A DNA stretch of 64,000 nt. Origin: Rhizophagus irregularis (lineage: Eukaryota > Glomeromycota > Glomeromycetes > Glomerales > Glomeraceae). The stretch spans positions 3,534,001 through 3,598,000 of the forward strand of contig NC_089452.1 in the NCBI RefSeq assembly GCF_026210795.1, given 5' to 3'. Positions within the stretch are counted from its first letter, which is position 1. Every line of letters begins with the position of its first letter. Positions 31,020 through 42,374 of the stretch are shown in pieces. A model generated the notes under the pieces. That model saw only the letters and a list, made by a program, of their open reading frames with translations, did no database searches and had not been told where the DNA came from. Position numbers and translations under genes: made by a program.

Positions 31020-32965
31020 ATATCATCTAAAAAGTTGCGAAGCTACAAAAAAAAAGAGAAAAAATTAATTTCGTTAAAAAAAAAATTTTATTAAAAAAAA
31101 TAAAAATTTAAAGAACTTTGAAGAATACCTTCGAAGTTCCATTCAGGAAACACCCAGAAAGCCATAGACCTACAAAAAGAGAATACCTTAGTAAAGTTTC
31201 ATTAGAAAAAAAATTAAAAAAAATTGAAGTTTCAAAAAGAAATGAAACTTTTCAAAACTCACCTATCCAAAGGTCGCAACCAATACCAACAAAATATAGA
31301 AAAAAAATTGAAAAAAAATTGAAGTTTCGAAAAGTTAATGTAACTTTTTGAAACTTACTACAGGTTTCGTTTCCAAAGGTTGCAACCGATACCTACAAAA
31401 TAAAGAGAAAAAATTAAAAAAAAATTAAAGTTTCAAAAAGTAATGAAACTTTTTGAGAAAAAATGAAGTTTTGAAAAGTAATGTAACTTTTCAAAACTTA
31501 CCACAGGTTTCGTTTCCAAAGGTTCCAACCGATACCTACAAAATAAAGAAAGAAAATTAAAAAAAAAATTAAAGTTTTGAAAAGTAATGATACTTTTACA
31601 AAACTTACCTATTCAACCAACTGAATACGTTTCAAAAAGAACGAACAAAACTTTTCAAACTCACTTATTCAAAAATCCCAATTTCCAACTGATGATACCT
31701 ACAAAATAGAAAAATAAAGATAAGAAAAAAAAATAAGTTTCGAAAAGAAATAACGAAACTTTTCGAAACTCACCTATCCAAAAATCCCAACCGATACCTA
31801 CAAAATATAGAAATAAAGTTAAAAAAAATAAAATTTGAAGTTTTGAAAAGAATATGATTCTTTTCAAAACTTACCATCCAAATGTCCCCGCCAACCGATA
31901 TCTACAAATAAAGAAAAAAATTTAAAAAAAAAATAATAGAGTTTTGAAAAGAAGAACAAAATTTTCAAAACTTACTACTCCAAAGATCCCAACCAATACC
32001 TACAAATAAAGAAAAAAATTAAAATTAAAAAAAAATCAAAGTTTCAAAAAAATGAAACTCTTGAAACTTACCGATGCAAAGTGAAGGGTCTCGCCGATAC
32101 CTAAAAAAAATAAAAAATAAAAAAAATATTAAATTTTTTTAAAAAAAAATGAAGTTTCGAAACAAAACTTTCAAAACTTACATGAAGGGTTTCGCCGATA
32201 CCTAAAAAAAAATAAAAAAAAATATTAATTTTTTTTTTTAAAAACTTTTGAAACTTACCGATGCAAAGTGAAGAGTCTCGCCGATACCTAAAAAAAATAA
32301 AAAATAAAAAAAATATTAAATTTTTTTTAAAAAAAATGAAGTTTCGAAAAAATGAAACTTTTGAAACTTACGTGAAAGGGTTTCACCGATACTTAAAAAA
32401 AAGAAATAAATAAAAATATTAATTTTTTTTTAAAAAATGAAAGTTTCGAAAGTTTGAAGAATGAAACTTTCGAAACTTACCATGAAAGGGTTTCGCCGAT
32501 ACCTAAAAAAAAGAAATAAAAAAAAATATTAATTTTTTTTTAAAAAAAATGAAGTTTCAAAAAAATGAAACTTTCGAAACTTACGTGAAAAGGTTTCACC
32601 GATACCTGAAAAAAAGAAATAAAAAAAAATATTAATTTTTTTTTAAAAAACGAAAGTTTCAAAAGTTTTAAGAATGAAACTTTTTGAAACTTATGTGAAG
32701 GGCGCCGATACCTAAAAAAAATAAATAAAAAAAATATTAATTTTTTTTAAAAAATAAAGTTTCGAAAGTTTAAAGAATGAAACTTTCGAAACTTACCGTG
32801 AAGAGTCTCACTGATACCTAAAAAAATAAATAAAAAAAATATTAAAAAAATCTTTTAAAAAAACAGTTTCAAAAGAAAAACTTTCAAAACTTACCAATCC
32901 AAAGCGAAGAGTCTCGCTGATACCTAAAAAAAATATTAGAAAAGATAAATTTTTTAAAAAAACTT
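31020..32965 (-). repeat. Array B: about 16 micro-exon/intron units
   Basis: On the minus strand each unit reads ...TTTTTAG or TTTGTAG | GTATCGG... exon | GTAAGTTTC.... Exons are 20-34 nt long; two types alternate in part of the array, GTATCGGCGAGACCCTTCAC.. (29 nt) and GTATCGGCGAAACCCTTCATG (about 21 nt). Older units nearer 31 kb have GTATCGGTTGGGATTTTTGG. Many introns keep an inverted repeat at the donor (GTTTCGAAAG / CTTTCGAAAC), but it is weak or lost in several. One unit near 32692 has ATAAG in place of GTAAG, a broken donor. Lengths of 20, 21, 22 and 29 do not keep a frame. Confidence 0.65.
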
Positions 32966-33109
32966 TTTTTAAAGCTAAAGATTATCATTCGGCACACAAA
33001 CCATAATTGACTAGTCTGATCAACTTTATCGATTTCTGGTTTATATCCGATTGGTAATGATTACTGTAATAATACGAACTGACAAATATACTCCAACAGG
33101 ACCCTGATA

Positions 33110-34170
33110 TATAGTAACAAAAAGTAATGCATTTCGCATTATTTTAATATTTTTTAATAGGAAAAAAGTGCGAAATGCACTACTTTAACAAAAAATGGTG
33201 AATTTCGCACCATTTTATTAAGAACAAAAAGTGTGAAACACACCATTTTAATAAATAATTGGTGAGTTTCGCACCATTTAATTAATATTTTAATATAAAA
33301 AAGTGCAAACGCACCATTTTAACAAAAAATGGAGAGTTTCGCACCATTTTATTAATATTTTAATAGAGAAAGTGCGAAACGCACCATTTTAACAAAAAAA
33401 TGGAGAGTTTCGCACCATTTTATTAATGTTTTAATAGAAAAAGTGCGAAACACACCATTTTAACAAAAAAATGGAGAGTTTCGCACCATTTTATTAATAT
33501 TTTAATAGAAAAAGTGCAAAACACACCATTTTAACAAAAAAATGGAGAGTTTCGCACCATTTTATTAATATTTTAATAGAAAAAGTGCGAAACGCACCAT
33601 TTTAACAAAAAAATGGAGAGTTTCGCACCATTTTATTAATATTTTAATAGAAAAAGTGCGAAACGCACCATTTTAACAAAAAAAATGGAGCGTTTCGCAC
33701 CATTTTATTAATATTTTAATAGAAAAAGTGCGAAACGCACATTTTAACAAAAAAAATGGAGCGTTTTGCACCATTTTATTAATATTTTAATATAAAAAAG
33801 TGCGAAACGCACCATTTTAATAAAAAAAATGGAGCGTTTCGCACCATTTTATTAATATTTTAATATAAAAAAGTGCGAAACGCACCATTTTAACAAATAA
33901 ATGGAGAGTTTCGCACCATTTTATTAATATTTTAATATAAAAAAGTGCGAAATGCACCATTTTAATAAAAAAAATGGAGCGTTTCGCACCATTTTATTAA
34001 TATTTTAATATAAAAAAGTGCGAAACGCACCATTTTAACAAATAAATGGAGAGTTTCGCACCATTTTATTAATATTTTAATATAAAAAAGTGCGAAATGC
34101 ACTATTTTAACAAATAAATGGTGAGTTTCGCATGATTTTATTAATATCTTACTAATAGAAAAAATGTGAA
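33110..34170. repeat. Hairpin satellite, about 15 units of 71-74 bp
   Basis: Unit: GTGCGAAACGCACCATTTT, A-rich loop, AAATGGAGAGTTTCGCAC, then CATTTTATTAATATTTTAAT. The two halves form an imperfect inverted repeat of about 18 bp. Middle units are nearly identical while units at both edges are more diverged, as expected from unequal exchange. No splice-like motifs are present, which sets it apart from array B next to it. Confidence 0.8.
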
Positions 34171-34620
34171 ACGAATTATATTAGTAACAAAAATTTTTTG
34201 AACTAAGATTTGGATTTGCGTAGTGTTACTATGAAAAAAAGTTGTGTAGAGTTAATATCGTAGTAAATGCATGCCGATCATTTGTGAGTTATATTAGTAT
34301 TATTCGGGGTTTTACTCCAACCGGCAATTGTGTTAAATTAATTAGAGTTAATCAAAATGATAAAATTGCTGATATTTCAATGAAAAATAAAAGCAAAAAT
34401 CTGCAAAATTGCAGATTACCGCAGAATTTTTCTAATAAATCTGCAGAAATCTGCAAAATTGCAGAATTTTGCTGATTTATAGATAAAAATATTCAATTAT
34501 CTGCGAAGTTGCAAAATTCGCAGAATTTCGCAGAAATGCGTCAAAAAAGTGCAAAAAAATGCAGAGATCTGCTAATTTCGCAGATCTCCGCAGTTCTGCA
34601 CCCCAAAAACTTTCCCGATG

Positions 34621-35940
34621 AAATAAACATGCAGTAATATTATAATAATTATTACATGTATCACAAGAACAAGTAATTGCACAAAATAATTTATTCTCAA
34701 ACTTTCTCGCACATTCTCAAAATTATGTATAGCCCTTTGATGATCTTTACATATGGATTATGGATAGCGTTAAATTCTTTATTGTTAAATCTGTTGATCA
34801 GATTTTCATGATGTATTCATATTAACGTAATTTTCCCCAAAAGCATATTCCAAGATCGATCCTGCAAATTGCATAAAAAGGTGATGTCCCGGCTAGTGAA
34901 TCCTTTTATCTGCCTCATGCAAGTAAAATAAAAAAAAATTCAAATCCATCAAGCTTACCATTATTAAAATCATTGATATTAACAATCAAACGAACTTGCA
35001 TTTTTCACAAAGTCATAATAAAGTAAGTTAGTTTATTGCTCGGCTAGCTTCTTGAAACATGTCATCACAATGTTATTTGATTTTCCCGCCTCTATAGATG
35101 TTCCAAAATAAAACGGACGTATTACTCTTCTTGTTATATATCAGCGTTTTGATCTTCGCCGAGAAAATCTTTGACTATCATCATGCGTATAATAGGCGCA
35201 GTGAAATTACTCACATAAATCTCGTCATATGCCTTAACATCACGCTCCTCAATAAAATTTGGCGCAGTGTGTCTTCAATAATAAACATCTTCACGTGCCG
35301 AATTCTTGGTATTTAGCGCAATATCGTAACGGCAATAAAAAAAAATTGAATTAACTTTATTGTAATGCATTAAGTAATAAATTTCAGGCAGAATGTAATG
35401 TTGCGAAAATTAATAGTAATGGTAAGTGTGAATCGGAAATATTACTATTTTTACATCAGTTGCTAATCTCCCGAATTTATGCTTGTAGATTCAAAATTAC
35501 TTAATCTCAGAGAAGTTTTCTTGCAGGAAATAATCTTTTATATAGTCTGTGCGGGTGAGAGTGATATAGATAGATGAAAATTCTGTAGATATGGAGTGCG
35601 ATAATTTATTTCGGAAATCTAGTGCAGTAAAAGAGTGTGGGGGTGAGAATCTTGTAGTTAGTAGAAAAATTAGCTATAGATATTTTTCGTAAATATGAGA
35701 GAGTAAAGAAATAGTTTGATGCTGGAACTCGCATTAAATGGCCTAGGATCCGCGTACTCCCTCCCTCTTTGATAGCATCATACATTTCATTAGTTTATGT
35801 AATTATATTTAATAAAGTTTCGCCTATAATCTAGATTATTATAATAAATCAGGTGGAGGTTCTTTAAATAGATAAAATTGGCTCATATAAAATATTTTTA
35901 AATAAATTGCTTGAAAGTTTCTCGTGTAAGACCTGTAAAA
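34621..35940. other. Gene-poor spacer
   Basis: A hydrophobic open frame at 35098-35316 has no motif and no splice context. The remainder is AT-rich, with no RNA gene or TIR identified. Confidence 0.4.
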
Positions 35941-35949
35941 CCTACTGCA

Positions 35950-36115
35950 AATAACCACTCTGGATCAATTAAGAACGGATCCAGGAGATGTTGCGTGGCA
36001 ACTGCGATACACAGGTATGAGGAAACGTTCCCTCTTCTGAGCTGTCAAGACCTCCATATATTAACCACTCTGGATCCTTAAGAACAGATCCAGGAGATGT
36101 TGCGTGGCAATTATG
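35950..36115. repeat. Direct duplication of about 55 bp
   Basis: TAACCACTCTGGATCAATTA..GATCCAGGAGATGTTGCGTG at 35952 recurs at about 36061 with a few changes, roughly 110 bp apart. It lies in the promoter-proximal region of the gene at 36323 and could contain a duplicated regulatory site. Confidence 0.6.
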
Positions 36116-36262
36116 GACGACAGATTAGAGGTGCAATGGATACAAATTTCATATATTACGGGACTAAATAAATACTATGCCTGAAATCTGTAACAGGTGA
36201 GACAGGTGATAGGTGTGACATCACTAATTATTAACCTATGTGCGACTTATCGTTAAATTCAT

Positions 36263-36271
36263 CATATAAAT
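36263..36271 (+). promoter_or_regulatory. TATA-like box for the gene at 36323
   Basis: CATATAAAT lies about 55 bp before the ATG at 36323, followed by a T/C-rich stretch (TTTTTTCACTTTTCATACC). Plausible core promoter; no direct evidence. Confidence 0.35.
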
Positions 36272-37627
36272 GCATTTTCACTTTTTTCACTTTTCATACC
36301 TTTTTTCATAAAGAAAAACATTATGTCGGAACCAGCAGTTGATCCTGATTTCAGAATGTATCGATTTAAATACAAGAAATACAGTTTCTTCACGAACACA
36401 GATGCCCGACAATGGTCATTTCACTGTTTTTACATTTCTAGCCTTCACTCAGGAGACTCACCTAAAACATTCAATGAAATTTTCGACAAATGTGTTGCCA
36501 GCCTGAAATTCATTCAAAAGCAGAACAAGGTTCCAAAGTCAATTGTAAAGTTTGTGGGAGAGCTAATGGAACACAATCAGTCCAATGAATTTAAGAACTT
36601 ACAAGTTGCTTGCGAGCAGGATTTCTGTGCTCATGTTCTCTCGACTCTTTCAAGTGGATCGGTAACAAAGAGCAAAATGGCAAAAGGCTATATGAAACAG
36701 GCGAGTGATATCTTGGCTAGTGCAATGGGAGAACAAGATGAGGAGTTAGATGAGGAGTTAGATGAGGAGTTTGATGAGGATGGTACAAATGTATCGACAT
36801 TACTTCAAAATAAGGTAAGCTCTTCAAAAAGTGTTTTGCTTAGATGTTTGCAAAACATTAATGCAAGACTCATCATGCTTTCATATTTTTTTAGCAGAAC
36901 TCTAATCGAAAGTATAGTTATGACACACCCAGACGTGCTATAATGATTGAACCCACAAAAAGTACTTATGAATTCGATGATGAACAAACTTCATTAAGTC
37001 CCTCACCAGTCGCTTCTTCCTCAACACATAATAATTTGAAAAGAAAAATAGAAGATGGCCAGTCGGATTTTGAAGAACTGTCACTATTGTTTGATGAATC
37101 AAACGAAGACAACCTTGTAGAAAATATTAATGAAAATGTACTTGAACAAGAAACCATACTGCCATGTACAAGTGATTCTTCAAAGGTAAACCTTTAATGT
37201 TAATAGTTGGGAACGTGTATTCAGTAGGCTTACTGTATTATTTTTAATAGATAAGACCAAAGAATATAGATGCTAATATCATCGAAGCCTTCCATAATTA
37301 TCAAAACACAATCCCTAAAATTCGTAGAGTTATTACATAAGTTTGATATCATTCTATTATTGTTTTCGGTAATAACCAATTTACGGTTTATACACATTTT
37401 GTCCAATAGTCCTGCGTATTGGGAAATCCTCGACTTAACAGGAGAAAGTTTGTATGATTGCAAACAACTCTCAGAGGAAGACATATCACAACTATCACAA
37501 GAGTTTTCTGATGACATTTCCTGGAAAACAATGCCTCTAGAAAAGAATATACGACAATATTTCGATAGTAATTGTGAGATAAAGGTGGATGTTACTAGAA
37601 AACTGGACACAAACATCCAGTTTATGT

Positions 37628-40600
37628 CATCAGGAAATTTTTTGGGGAGCAGATCTGCGCAGATTTTCAGAAATTATATCTGCGCAGATCTTATACCCTG
37701 GCGCAAAACATTAGAGGAAAAATCCAATAAAAAACTGCGCAGATTTTATAAATAACAAAGTTCTGCGCAGATTTTTAAATAAAAAACCTTCGAAATACCT
37801 CAGCAATTTTTTTCAGTAAAAATCTGCGTCACAATAATACAAATTAATTTATTGCATTAATTACTAATTTATTTATATAATCAAAATTACTTTTTTATTA
37901 TATATTAACAAGTTTACAAATACAATTGAAATCTATTACTAGTCATTGCTATTCATCATCTTTTTACTGCACATTTACATGTTGTTAATGGTTTGGAACA
38001 TTGTTCCAGTTGGTTCGATTCCAACAAACAAAAAACAAAATAAAAAATCAGAGATATTTGTTACAAATTTTGAAGTTATTACTTTCGAAATGTTTGACAT
38101 GAAATCCCAGGATCTAAAAAATAAAGAAAATGAATGTTAGTAAAACGTTCGTTAAAGAAAAATAAAAAAAATAACTTCAAAGTATTATTACCTTCGAAGT
38201 TCTTTCAAATGGAAGTCCAGAACCTAAAAATAGAAGAAAAATGAACGTTAGTAAATGTTCGTTAAAGAAAATTAAAAAAAAAGAACTTTGAAGTGTCATT
38301 ACCTTCAAAGTTCTTTCAAATGAGAGACGGGACCTAAAAAATAAAAGAAAATGAATGTTAGTAAAATGTTCGTTAAAGAAAATTAAAAAAAAGAAACTTT
38401 GAAGTGTTATACCTTCGAAGTTCTTTCAAATGGAGCCAGAACCTAAAAAATAAAGGAAAAATGAACGTTAGTAGAACGTTCGTTAAAGAAAAATAAAATA
38501 AAAAATAAAAAAGAATTTTAAAGGTTTACCTTCAAAATTCTTTCGTCCAGGAGCCGGAGAACCAAAACCCTGCAAAAAAACAACTGAAACGTTAGTAAAC
38601 ATTTCGTAAATTAAAGTAACAAAAAAATAAGAATTTCGAAGTTTACCTTTGAAATTCTTTCGTCCAGGAGCTGGAGAACAAAAATCCTACAAAAACAACC
38701 AACTGAAACGTTAGTAAGTGTTTTGCAAATTAAAAATAACAAAAAAAAAATGAAGAATTTTGAAGTTTTACCTTCAAAATTCTTTTCGAATGATGATGAC
38801 CTACAAAAAAAAACAAAACGTTAGAAAATGTTTCGCTAAATAAAAAAAAAACATAAAAGAATTTGAAGGAATTTTACCTTCAAAATTCCATCCAGAAGCC
38901 GTAAACCTGCAAAAAGTAAAAATTAAAACGTTAATCTACGTTTCGTTCAAATAAAAAATAAAAATAAAATAATTTTGAATTTCACCTTCGAAATTCCGTC
39001 CAATCCAGGTGGCTACCAGAAAAAGAAAAAGAAATCGAAACGTTAGTAATGTTTCGTTTAAATAAAATAAAAAAAAAATGTGTTTCGTAACGAAAAGTTC
39101 ATTACGAAACTAACCATGTTGAAAATTCTGTCCAGGCTGGAACTAGAAAGCTGAAAATCTAAAAAAAAAGAATAAAGAACGTTAACGTTCTTTTACAAAA
39201 ATAAAATAAAATAAAGAAATAAAAGAATTTCGAAAAAATACCTTCGAAATTCAGTCCAGAAGAGTTCGGGAGAGCTGGAAACCTAAAAAAAATCGAAACG
39301 TTAATAACGTTTCGTTAAAATAAACAAAAAAAGAATAAAAAATAAAAAATAAAATTGAAGTTTACCTTTAAAATTAAAGTCCTTCGGCATCCTGGACCTA
39401 TAAAGAAGAGAAAAACAAACGTTAGTGAACGTTCGTTAAAAAAAAAGACACCCTTTTTTTTCAAAAGTTATTTACCTTCGAAATCAAGTATGAAACACGT
39501 ACCTTCAGCATCTTGGACCTACAAAAATGAAAACGAATGTTAGTTAACGTTCGTAAAAAAAAAACTAATAAAAAAAAATATATTTTTGAAGGATATAAAG
39601 GATATAACCTTCGAAATGAAGCTCCGGAAAGCCATGGGCCTACAAAAAAAAAAGCTGAAACGTTAGTAAACGTTTCGCTAAAATAAAAGAAAAAAAGTAA
39701 AATGAAATTTCGAAGCCTTACCTTTGAAATATAAGACCGGAACCTGCCTTTCAGTTTCTTGTACGGTTGTACCTATGAAAAGTAAAAAAATGAACGTTAG
39801 AATTAGTAACGTTCATTAAATAAAATAATAAAAAAAAAATCGAAGATTTTACCTTTGATATGGAAGTTCTTTCGGCTTCCTTTACCTAAAAAAAAAGAAT
39901 AACGAACGTTAGTGAACGATCGTTTAAATAAAAAGAAAAAAAAATTCAAAGGTTAAATTTACCTTCGATAGGTTCTTTTAACTCGTTTTCGGATTCCTTT
40001 ACCTAAAAAAAGGAAATACAAACGTTGTTAACGTTCGTCAATAAAATTAAATATATATATATATATTTTTTTTTTGAAGGTTTTACCTTTGATATGGAAG
40101 TCCGGTTTGTCTTTCGGCTTCCTTTAACTAAAAAAAAGATGAAACGTTAGTTAATGTTCGTCAATATAAATTAATTTTAAAAAAAATTAATTTTTTTTTT
40201 CGAAGGTTTGTTTCACCTTCGATATAGGAGCCCGGAACTCAGTTTCAGCTTCCTTTATCTAAAAAAAAATAAGACGAAACATTAGTTAACATTCGTCAAT
40301 AAAGTTAATAAAACAAAATATTTTTTTTTTCGAAAGTTTTACCTTCAAAGTAAAGTCCGGAGCCATTTTTTGGCGTTAGGACCTATAAAATACAAAAATG
40401 AACGTAACTAACGTTCGTTAAAGTTAAAATATAAAAAAAAAATATTTTGAAGATTTTTACCTTCGAAATAAGAGTCCGGAGCTGATCTTCAGCATCCAGG
40501 ACCTAAAAATATGAAAATGAACGTTAGTGACGTTCGTTAAATAAAATTAAAGATTCAGAAGTTAATATACCTCTGAATTTCAAAATCATCGATAGGTTCC

Positions 40601-42374
40601 ATCCGAACCTATATAATATAAAAAAAAATTATTTTTTTTTTAAAAAAATAAATTAAGATTCAGAGGTAAGCATACCTCTGAATTCCAATATCTTTGATAG
40701 GTTCCATCCGGAACCTATATAATATAAAAAAAAATTATTTTTTTTTTTAAAAAATAAATTAAATTTCGGAGGTAAGCATACCTCTGAATTCCAATATCTT
40801 TGATGGGTTCCATCCGGAACCTATATAATATATAAAAAAAATTATTTTTTTTTTAAAAAAATAAATTAAGATTCAGAGGTAAGCATACCTCCAAATTCCA
40901 ATATCTTTGATAGGTTCTATCCGGAACCTATATAATATAAAAAAAAATTGTTTTTTTTTAAAAAAATTCGGAGGTAAGCATACCTCTGAATTCCAATATC
41001 TTTGATGGGTTCCATCCGAACCTATATATAATATATAAAAAAAATTATTTTTTTAAAAAAAAAAATTAAGATTCAGAGGTAAGCATACCTCCAAATTCCA
41101 ATATCTTTGATAGGTTCCATCCGGAACCTATATAATATAAAAAAAAATTTTTTTTTTAAAAAAATAAATTAAGATTCAGAAGTTAATATACCTTCCAATA
41201 TCTTTGATAGGTTCTATCTGGAACTTATATAATATTAAAAAAATTAATTAAGATTCGGAAGTAAGCATACCTCTGAATTCCAATATCTTTGATAGGTTCT
41301 ATCCGGAACCTATATAATATATAAAAAAAATTATTTTTTTTAAAAAAAATAAATTAAATTTCAGAGGTAAGCATACCTATGAATTCCAACTAAAATCATC
41401 GATAGGTTCCATCCAGAACCTATATAATATAAAAAAAATTATTTTTTTTTTAAAAAATAAATTAAATTTTGGAGGTAAGCATACCTCCGAATTCCAAACT
41501 AAATCATCGATAGGTTCCATCTGGAACCTATATAATATAAAAAAATTTTTTTTTCTTTAAAAATAATTAAAGTTTCGGAGGTGATATACCTTCAAATTAA
41601 AATTGACAATAAGCTCTATTATGTTCTTGACTTACAAACTGAACGTTAACTGACGTTCATTAAAAAAAAATTTTTTTTTTTAAAGAAGAAAAAAAAGGAA
41701 TACGACTCCTTTTTTAGTTCTGATTTCCCTGCATGTTGCAGATTATGTGCTGAATGTTGGACGAATTTGCCTTAAAGACTCCGAACCTTGCAAATAAATT
41801 TTTTTTTTAAAAAAAAAAATTTCTCTGATAAGTTTCAAAGCTTAAAAAATAATAGAAATATTTTTTCTTTAGAATCTTTAACAGATTATTTCCTGAAAGG
41901 TGTTGTAGAAAAAATTATTTCACAAAGTTTTTTTCTTTAGTAATAAGTATTGTAGAAAAAATTATTTTTTTAAAGTCTTGTAAAGTTTTTTTTTTAAAGA
42001 GTATTGTAGAAAAAATCATTTAGGTATTAAATCAAGTTAGAGTTAATTAAAGTTTAAATATTAAATCAATGATAAAATTGCAGATCGAACTGATATTTTA
42101 ATGAAAAAAAAGCAAAAATCTGCAAAATTGCAGACTTCCGCATAAATTTTACATAAAAAAAAGCAGAAATCTGCAAAATCGCAGACTTTCCGCAGAAATG
42201 TATACATAAAAAATTGGAAATATGCAAAATTGCAGATTATTGCATAACTTTGTAAAAAATAAAAAGTGAAAATCTGCAAAATCGCAGACTTCCGCATAAA
42301 TTCATTAAAAAAATGCAGAGATCTGCTAATTTTACAGATCTCCGCAGTTCTGCATCTTAAAAAATTTCCTGATG
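37628..42374. mobile_element. Large TIR element 2 (4747 bp) carrying array C
   Basis: The left end CATCAGGAAATTTTTTGGGG then AGCAGATCTGCGCAGAT pairs with the complement of the right end, CATCAGGAAATTTTTTAAGA then TGCAGAACTGCGGAGATC. GT flanks both sides (37626-37627, 42375-42376). It shares subterminal CTGCGCAGAT and GCAGAAATCTGCAAAATCGC motifs with element 1. It sits inside the gene 36323-43330: the right flank begins GTATGTATAAG, an intron donor sequence, so the insertion hit an exon/intron junction. No transposase frame is present. Confidence 0.8.
38100..41640 (-). repeat. Array C: about 32 micro-exon/hairpin-intron units
   Basis: Spacing is about 105-125 bp. On the minus strand acceptors are TTTTTAG, TTTGTAG or ATATAG followed by G, and donors are GTAATG, GTAAAC, GTATGC or GTGAAA. 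In many units the end of the exon pairs with the start of the intron, for example AAAGAACTTTGAAG | GTAATGACACTTCAAAG or AATTCAGAG | GTATGCTTACCTCTGAAT, which puts the donor in or near a hairpin loop. A second inverted repeat, GAACGTTA..AACGTTC, lies upstream of the pyrimidine tract. Sub-families change along the array: GTTCTGGA-type exons near 38 kb, GGTTCCGGATGGAACCTATC-type near 41 kb. Confidence 0.65.

Larger units (their letters stand above)
30442..34620. mobile_element. Large TIR element 1 (4179 bp) carrying array B and a satellite
   Basis: The left end CATCGGGAAATTTTTTGGGG then TGCAGATCTGCGCAGATCTG pairs with the right end, whose complement is CATCGGGAAAGTTTTTGGGG then TGCAGAACTGCGGAGATCTG: 36 of 40 positions match. 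AA flanks both sides. Subterminal motifs CTGCGCAGAATTTCAAGAA (left) and AATCTGCAAAATTGCAGA (right) are shared with element 2, so the two are one family. Inside are array B (31.0-33.0 kb) and a hairpin satellite (33.1-34.2 kb). No transposase frame is seen, so it is non-autonomous. Confidence 0.8.

Noticed and set aside
37985-38032. tRNA-like T-arm (GTTGGTTCGATTCCAAC)
   Set aside because: The T-stem is perfect and the B box good, but no acceptor stem, D-arm or normal anticodon arm can be drawn around it. Probably a chance match or a relic of a pol III repeat.
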